DNA of 64,000 nucleotides from Mesobacillus subterraneus (lineage in GTDB: Bacteria; Bacillota; Bacilli; Bacillales; Cytobacillaceae): contig NZ_JAMBOF010000005.1 in NCBI RefSeq assembly GCF_023715485.1, positions 62,001 to 126,000 of the forward strand. The letters are read 5' to 3'. A program made the position numbers and the translations under genes. Numbering within the stretch: position 1 is the first letter of the stretch; every line of letters starts with the position of its first letter. Below are positions 59,476-64,000 of the stretch, in pieces. The notes beneath the pieces were generated by a model that saw only the letters and a list, made by a program, of their open reading frames with translations, did not search any database and was not told the DNA's origin.

Positions 59476-60783
59476 TTACTTACGAGCGTCTTCCCAAGCT
59501 TTAGAAGACTCTTTTACTAAGTCATCCCAGCTCATTTCACCGCTTACATATTTTTGGATGTTAACACCAAGCTTTTCTTGTCCCCATCCTGTTGGGTAAC
59601 CCATGAAAGTCCAAGCCAATGTTTTTCCAGCTGAAGAGTATTCATAGATTTCTTTTGCAAGTGGATCAGAGATCTTGCCAGCGTCGTATCCTTCATAAGC
59701 AGGAATGAATTTGAAATCTTCAATTACTGCAGTTTTACCTTCTTCAGAAGTATATAACCAGTCTAAGAATTCCTTAGCTGCTGCTACTTCTTTTTCGTCC
59801 TTGTTGCTGTTTACAGCCCAGTACATTGGCACGCCAACCGGGATTGAATCTTCTTTGTAGCCTTCAACTGGAATAGGAAGGATTCCTACGCCGCTGTTAG
59901 CAAGCTCTTCATCGATTCCAGCGATTGAACCGGATACCCAGTTGCCTTGCTGGATGATTGCTGCTTTGCCAGTAGAGAATAACTCTTCAACCTGCTTAGC
60001 ATAGTCAAGGCTTACAGTAGGCTGGTCAGAGTATTTGTTCTGCAGGTCAAGAATTTTCTTGAATGCATCACCGTGTTCAAATGTAACTTCCTTCGATTCG
60101 AAAGCGTTGATTACGTTCTGATCAAACTCAGGCGCAAGGAACACGTTTGAAAGGTGAAGTCCAGTTACCCAAGTTTCTTTTGCTGGAAGAGCAAATACAG
60201 ATGTAAGGCCAAGGTCTTTCTTCTTGCTGTCTAAAGTCTTTACTGCATCTTCTAAAGCTTTGTAGCTAGTGATGCTCTTCGGATCGATACCAGCTTTTTC
60301 AAAAATGCCTTTGTTATAGATGAAGCCATAGCCTTCCTGGTTGTATGGAAGTCCAAGTACTTTGTCGTCTTTTGTTACGCCTTCAAGAGTTCCGCTAAGA
60401 GCAGCTTTTGCAGCGTCTGTGTCAGAAAGGTCTGCCAGCTTATCTTCCCAGTCAGCAACGTCCTGAGGTCCGCCAACGTTGTAAATTGTAGGTTCATTGC
60501 CAGAAGCGAATTTGGATTTCAGTGCGGCGCCGTAATCTTCACCGCCGCCGACAGTGGTGATGTTGATGTCAACATCTTTATTAGCTTCTTCGTAAGCCTT
60601 TGCGATGTCTTCGAACTGATCCTTGAATTCAACCTTGAATTGGAAAATGTCAACGGTTACTTTGTCTCCGTCTTTTCCATTGTCTCCAGATTTTTTGTCA
60701 TCGCTTGATGAACATCCTGCAAGACCTCCGCCGATCAAAAGCCCAAGGGAAAGAACTGCTGGAAATAGCTTTTTTGCTTTCAT
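59476..60783 (-). CDS. malE: maltose/maltodextrin-binding lipoprotein MalE
   Basis: A 435-residue solute-binding lipoprotein of family 1. The signal peptide KAKKLFPAVLSLGLLIGGGL ends in the lipobox LAGC. A Ser/Asp/Gly/Lys linker follows, then the binding fold starting VDIFQFKVEFKDQFEDIAKA. Sugar-stacking aromatics are likely in WVTGLHLSNVF, QQGNWVSGSI, VPMYWAVNSN and AWTFMGYPTGW. ATG 60783 is chosen because it begins a perfect signal peptide and GGGGG lies upstream. A reading starting 76 codons earlier would run through the operators. Confidence 0.9.
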   Translation of the reverse strand: MKAKKLFPAVLSLGLLIGGGLAGCSSSDDKKSGDNGKDGDKVTVDIFQFKVEFKDQFEDIAKAYEEANKDVDINITTVGGGEDYGAALKSKFASGNEPTIYNVGGPQDVADWEDKLADLSDTDAAKAALSGTLEGVTKDDKVLGLPYNQEGYGFIYNKGIFEKAGIDPKSITSYKALEDAVKTLDSKKKDLGLTSVFALPAKETWVTGLHLSNVFLAPEFDQNVINAFESKEVTFEHGDAFKKILDLQNKYSDQPTVSLDYAKQVEELFSTGKAAIIQQGNWVSGSIAGIDEELANSGVGILPIPVEGYKEDSIPVGVPMYWAVNSNKDEKEVAAAKEFLDWLYTSEEGKTAVIEDFKFIPAYEGYDAGKISDPLAKEIYEYSSAGKTLAWTFMGYPTGWGQEKLGVNIQKYVSGEMSWDDLVKESSKAWEDARK

Positions 60784-60835
60784 TGTTGAGATACCCCCAA
60801 AAATATTGTTTTTTTGCATGCAACCACATGCGTTC

Positions 60836-60849
60836 CGAAAGCGTTTGCA
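60836..60849. promoter_or_regulatory. cre-like site upstream of malE
   Basis: CGAAAGCGTTTGCA fits the CcpA cre pattern TGnAAnCGnTnnCA at 9 of 10 fixed positions, about 55 bases before the malE start. It could also be a weak MalR site. Confidence 0.5.
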
Positions 60850-60984
60850 TATATTTGCATAGATACTCAGAAGATAATAATCATATACAACACCTTTAAA
60901 ACGCTTACATATATGGGATGAAAATAAGGAAAACACTGATGCAGATGGATTCCTGGACAATATTTCCCTTATGCTATCTTTATA

Positions 60985-60998
60985 TGCAAACGATTGCA
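60985..60998. promoter_or_regulatory. MalR-type operator upstream of malE
   Basis: TGCAAACGATTGCA is a close variant of the operator found before malP and malF, 13 of 14 palindromic positions. It is about 200 bases before the malE ATG. Confidence 0.6.
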
Positions 60999-61011
60999 GC
61001 TGTGGATACAT

Positions 61012-61546
61012 AATAGCATATGATTTTTAGGATGACAATATGTAAGCTTATGAGAAAATTAAATTTTGAGATTATGTGGCTGTAAGTCTCCTATACCTTA
61101 AAGAATTTTGAAGTTAGGTAAAAATATACTAAACCCATTTCCCTTGGTTAAACTATCTAAAAAAATCCTGCAACATTTCTATTGCAGGACGTCAAAATGA
61201 ATTCTTAAATCTATGTTTTTTTAAAATAAACCGTTCTGTATAAAGCTTCTAAATTTTTCTTGCACCAATCGTGGACAAGTGGCCCTTTAACTGCATTTTT
61301 GTCGTAAAATAAAATCAAAAAGACCCAAGCATAAGGTAGGTGTGACATTGTGAAACCATGCAAATGCAAGGAATTTAATTAATACGGTATTGTCAGGCTC
61401 CCTTGGAAAGAGAAGGCAATTCGATTTTTCAGGAGAAGGAACAATATAAACGGAAGATGAAATCTGAATACATATATAGATAAGGACAATGAATGTTTTA
61501 TAATAAAGCCACTTTAATAATAAGAAGGTTTCAGTTAGACAAAATT
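61012..61546. other. AT-rich region between malE and the PlcR-like gene
   Basis: No convincing gene on either strand. A minus-strand TTG-started frame (61287-61550) has no ribosome site and no recognisable domain. The only clear structure is the terminator at 61158-61190. Confidence 0.5.
61158..61190 (-). terminator. terminator serving the plcR-like transcript
   Basis: TCCTGCAA and TTGCAGGA with an 8-base loop; on the minus strand it is followed by at least seven T. It is about 360 bases beyond the plcR-like stop. Confidence 0.75.
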
Positions 61547-62449
61547 TCAATTAAGTATTGGAGCGATAAACTTTCTCTTCTTTTCCAATGTTATATTTAG
61601 GTATTCCTTCTTATCTAAGATCTCGAAAATCCGATAGGCGTTTATGTATAGTTCCGAAATATTAGTAACTTTTTCTTTTTTCGTTTCTAAACATAATCCT
61701 TTTTGATAATACAGTTGTCCTAAGTAGGAAATGTTCTCCAGCTCTTTTGATAGTTTAATCCCATTATCTATTATGTTAATTGCCTCCCCAATAAGGTCTG
61801 CAGCATATAATGTCTTTCCGTAATTGTAATAAATTTTAATTAACAAAATTTCTCCTTCATAATCAAAAGCTAGATTTGAAGAATTAAGGCTAGCGACTAA
61901 ATCGTTATAATACTGTATGCTTTCAGGATAATGTTTATTTTCTGCATAGAGATTAGCAATAACATTTTTTATTCTCAACTCTTGAAAGCTTTTCTTAGTA
62001 ATAGTGTCTTCGTTTACACAAAGGTTTTCTAAATTATGTATGCATTCAAGATAATCTATCTTGTTGATATAAAAGCAACTCATGTAAAAGTTCCAATATA
62101 AGAATTGATTGAACCAAATATGGTTTTTAGTTTTTTTGTTTTTTAATTCAAGTGAAGTTATTTCATAAACTTCCTGGTATCTTTTAGCTTTATTAAGTGA
62201 TTCGATTGTTTTAATAGTTTCTTTAATGTAGTAAGTATAATCATGAAAGGTTACATTTAGAAAATGTTCGATCGGAACGTGTAATTTTAATGCAATCAAA
62301 TATAAAACATCTATACTCGGGTAAACCTCCCCAGCTTCGATTCTACTAATTGCTGATTGAGAACAAATTCCTTTTGCTAGTTCTCCTTGCGATAAATCTG
62401 CTTTCTTTCTATAAAAATGGATTTCCTCTCCTAATCTTTCTGAAGACAT
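61547..62449 (-). CDS. PlcR-like quorum-sensing transcription factor (RRNPP family)
   Basis: A 300-residue regulator of the Rgg/Rap/NprR/PlcR/PrgX family. The N-terminal HTH (about residues 5-60: LGEEIHFYRKKADLSQGELA, SQSAISRIEAGEVYPSIDVL) is very close to PlcR (SRIESGAVYPS). Helical TPR repeats follow from about 70 to the end, again PlcR-like (KRYQEVYEI, IANLYAENKHYPESIQYY, ISYLGQLYYQKGLCLE). PlcR of B. cereus is 285 residues. It should bind an imported C-terminal peptide of a PapR-type propeptide and then DNA. ATG 62449 has GGAGGTGA 5 bases upstream; an upstream in-frame ATG is weaker. A PlcR box lies 21-36 bases before the start. AT content is higher than in the rest of the window. Confidence 0.88.
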   Translation of the reverse strand: MSSERLGEEIHFYRKKADLSQGELAKGICSQSAISRIEAGEVYPSIDVLYLIALKLHVPIEHFLNVTFHDYTYYIKETIKTIESLNKAKRYQEVYEITSLELKNKKTKNHIWFNQFLYWNFYMSCFYINKIDYLECIHNLENLCVNEDTITKKSFQELRIKNVIANLYAENKHYPESIQYYNDLVASLNSSNLAFDYEGEILLIKIYYNYGKTLYAADLIGEAINIIDNGIKLSKELENISYLGQLYYQKGLCLETKKEKVTNISELYINAYRIFEILDKKEYLNITLEKKRKFIAPILN

Positions 62450-62469
62450 AATTTCACCTCCGAACAAAA

Positions 62470-62485
62470 TATGAAAAATTTCATA
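62470..62485. promoter_or_regulatory. PlcR box
   Basis: TATGAAAAATTTCATA fits every fixed position of the PlcR-box consensus TATGnAnnnnTnCATA. It lies between the PlcR-like gene and the divergent propeptide gene. It is so close to the plcR-like start that it overlaps the region where that core promoter should be. Confidence 0.8.
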
Positions 62486-62620
62486 ATTTAATTTGATAAA
62501 TAAAGCTATAGATAGTTACTTAGGGGGTTATGGGTAAATACATCTCTATTGCTAAAAAACTTCTAAAATTTGGTTACTTTATACTCATAATATACCATTT
62601 TATAGATTGGAGGTTTAAAC

Positions 62621-62725
62621 ATGAAGAAAGGGATCTTTCTTTTAGTGGCTTTGAATGTATTGCTCCTGTTGTCACCTATGGCATTTATTTCTCCGCCTGA
62701 TTATGATTTGCCGTATGAAAATTAA
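62621..62725 (+). CDS. PapR-like signal propeptide
   Basis: A 34-codon gene with a good ribosome site (GGAGG, 7 bases before ATG 62621). The product has a basic start (MKKG), a hydrophobic export segment (IFLLVALNVLLLLSPMAFIS) and a short tail PPDYDLPYEN. PapR of the B. cereus group ends in heptapeptides such as ADLPFEF and SDLPFEH; YDLPYEN or DLPYEN has the same D-L-P-aromatic-E core. The peptide would be exported, processed and re-imported to activate the PlcR-like protein. In B. cereus papR is downstream of plcR on the same strand; here it is divergent. It is too short for most gene finders. Confidence 0.78.
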   Translation: MKKGIFLLVALNVLLLLSPMAFISPPDYDLPYEN

Positions 62726-62815
62726 AATTTAATTTTTTAAGATGGTTAATAGAATGTTTGGATAAATTCTCAATCATATTCATCCTGTAAATATATTCTA
62801 AAAGGAGTGTTTCAT

Positions 62816-63619
62816 ATGAAAAAATTGGTTAGCAGTTTTATTTTCCTATTATTAATTTGTATTGGAGGGGGAGCTTTTGCTGAGGAAAACGTGGAAACTT
62901 CTTTGACGGATTTCGAGAAAACCTATTTACTTGAAACTGGACATACTGTTGAGGAAATCGAAAGTTTACCAGTGGAAGTTGCTAAGCAGTTAGTTAAAGA
63001 AAAAGCTGTAATTAATGATAAGGGTTATGATATCGTTCAGTTTTTGGAAAGTTCTCCTTCTAAACCTGGTCAAATCTCTACAATGGGTTCTATTTCTTCT
63101 TCAACTATGAAATTATCAGGAACAGTTTATAAAGTAACTAGTGACAAAGCCTATAATGATAAATTTTACATCTATGGTAATTTCACGTGGTTAAAAACAC
63201 CTTCATATACTCTAGTAGATAAAATGACATTTGGTTTTCCATCCAGTTCAGGGCTATATTTACCAACTAGTAGTGGTCTGGTAACGCAACATCAACATAG
63301 ATATTCACAAGATCCACAAGGTAATGGAAATTGGATTGACTACGCTATTGATTATTCTCCAAGCGATTGGGAACCGAGTGCAGGTGTAGCTGGAGATTTT
63401 GATTTGCGTTCTTCAACCAGCCTCACAAAACATAAAGGATATATGGGTCAATATGTATATGTACCTACATCGAAGAGCGGAACTATTAATATTAAAATCG
63501 AATATGGGCACAAATTATATTCAGGTTCCCCGACTGTGTCCGTATACCCAGCAGGTTTGGCGATAACACCAACAAGTTCAGTTGACACAGCTTCATATGC
63601 ATTAACTTTAAGTTATTAA
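62816..63619 (+). CDS. secreted protein of unknown family, likely in the PlcR-like circuit
   Basis: A 267-residue exported protein. The signal peptide KKLVSSFIFLLLICIGGGAF is cleaved after AFA. A propeptide-like helical segment (TDFEKTYLLETGHTVEEIES, then LPVEVAKQLVKEKAVI) precedes a Ser/Thr/Tyr-rich beta domain (TMKLSGTVYKVTSDKAYNDK, YGNFTWLKTPSYTLVDKMTF, HQHRYSQDPQGNGNWIDYAI). No protease motif, no cysteine in the mature part. It starts 90 bases after the propeptide gene with no terminator between, so both may share the PlcR-box promoter. AAAAGGAGTG precedes ATG 62816. A secreted toxin, bacteriocin-like or wall protein are all possible; I do not recognise it. Confidence 0.75.
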   Translation: MKKLVSSFIFLLLICIGGGAFAEENVETSLTDFEKTYLLETGHTVEEIESLPVEVAKQLVKEKAVINDKGYDIVQFLESSPSKPGQISTMGSISSSTMKLSGTVYKVTSDKAYNDKFYIYGNFTWLKTPSYTLVDKMTFGFPSSSGLYLPTSSGLVTQHQHRYSQDPQGNGNWIDYAIDYSPSDWEPSAGVAGDFDLRSSTSLTKHKGYMGQYVYVPTSKSGTINIKIEYGHKLYSGSPTVSVYPAGLAITPTSSVDTASYALTLSY

Positions 63620-63756
63620 TTTTCGGAAGGGAAGGTCTGAGTAATTTATCAGATCTTCTTTTAATATTTTGTATAAATTTTAATAAATGTTGATTTAAAT
63701 AATTTAGTTTGATATGAATAAAATTAAATAAGTCATAAAGGGAGGTAGGTACTTAT

Positions 63757-63936
63757 ATGAAACAAATAGTAATTAGTTTTATTTTAGTTCTTGTGGTTTC
63801 TGCAATTTTATTTTTCGGTATTAGTTTTAATGCCTCACTCGATACATCTTATATATTAGGATTAATGGTTATTTTAATTTTGCATACATCTTTAATCATC
63901 TCAATTTTAATAAAAAGAGAAATAAATAAAGAGTAA
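63757..63936 (+). CDS. small two-helix membrane protein
   Basis: A 59-residue protein starting at ATG 63757, with AAGGGAGG about 11 bases upstream. Two hydrophobic helices (IVISFILVLVVSAILFFGIS and YILGLMVILILHTSLIISIL) are joined by a short loop FNASLDTS, ending KREINKE. It is downstream of the secreted protein in the same direction, 137 bases away. It could be an immunity-like partner or simply a small membrane protein; no family is recognised. The window ends 64 bases later. Confidence 0.6.
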   Translation: MKQIVISFILVLVVSAILFFGISFNASLDTSYILGLMVILILHTSLIISILIKREINKE

Positions 63937-64000
63937 ATAATAATTGGGAATTTATCGCTTAGCAAGATAAGCAGGAACTATATTGGAGGATACTGGAGTA

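Noticed and set aside
61287-61550. Minus-strand open frame of 87 codons overlapping the end of the PlcR-like gene
   Set aside because: Considered as a PapR-type gene because of its position downstream of the regulator, but it starts at TTG without a ribosome site, is too long and its C-terminus (FILRQKCS) does not resemble a PapR end.

Overview
The window looks like the chromosome of a Bacillaceae bacterium, probably a Mesobacillus/Neobacillus-type soil or sediment Bacillus. The reasons are strong AGGAGG ribosome sites, frequent TTG/GTG starts, Bacillus-only families (DUF3231, YitT, DUF2243, YjlB, YhfW, YjiH) and several short dispersed repeat families typical of these genomes. The genus is an inference. 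No rRNA, tRNA, CRISPR array or complete insertion sequence was seen.

Layout. 0-5 kb: a DUF3231 protein, a tiny acidic lipoprotein, a SwrC-type RND exporter with a TetR-type palindrome in its promoter, and a YjdM/PhnA zinc-ribbon protein. 5.3-7.7 kb: a ParM-like actin, a ParR-like adaptor and about 16 GTNTACA repeats spaced one helical turn apart, together a complete type II (ParMRC) partition cassette. 7.7-34.5 kb: mostly housekeeping and accessory genes: PepF, two sensor kinases (one with its response regulator), transporters, a DsrE pair behind a CsoR/CstR-like operator, a diguanylate cyclase, a serine-less SGNH protein, a frameshifted hydrolase, an ECF sigma factor with its presumed regulator, and a single-cysteine CcmH-like protein.

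34.7-37.9 kb and 54.8-60.8 kb hold a split maltose regulon. Maltose phosphorylase and beta-phosphoglucomutase lie in the first block; an alpha-glucosidase, a LacI-type regulator and a MalEFG importer lie in the second. The 14-bp operator TGCAAACGTTTGTA occurs in front of malP and of malF, with a close relative in front of malE. 44.2-51.1 kb is a clade II (Sec-type) nitrous oxide reductase operon in the order nosC, nosZ, membrane protein, nosD, nosY, nosF and two lipoproteins. A near-perfect Fnr box sits 41.5 bp upstream of the inferred transcription start. Rieske and thioredoxin-reductase-like flavoproteins, UDP-glucose dehydrogenase and YbaK lie between these blocks.

61.5-63.6 kb is the most striking part. 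A clear PlcR homologue (HTH plus TPR) is divergent from an untracked 34-codon gene. That gene encodes a secreted propeptide ending in DLPYEN, close to the PapR pheromone ends (DLPFEF/DLPFEH). Between them is TATGAAAAATTTCATA, an exact match to the PlcR-box consensus TATGnAnnnnTnCATA. A secreted protein of unknown family follows. This looks like a PlcR-PapR quorum-sensing unit outside the B. cereus group.

Intergenic spaces carry several unrelated short arrays. Two have a period near 20-21 bp. There is also a two-copy element with GTTGATT ends.
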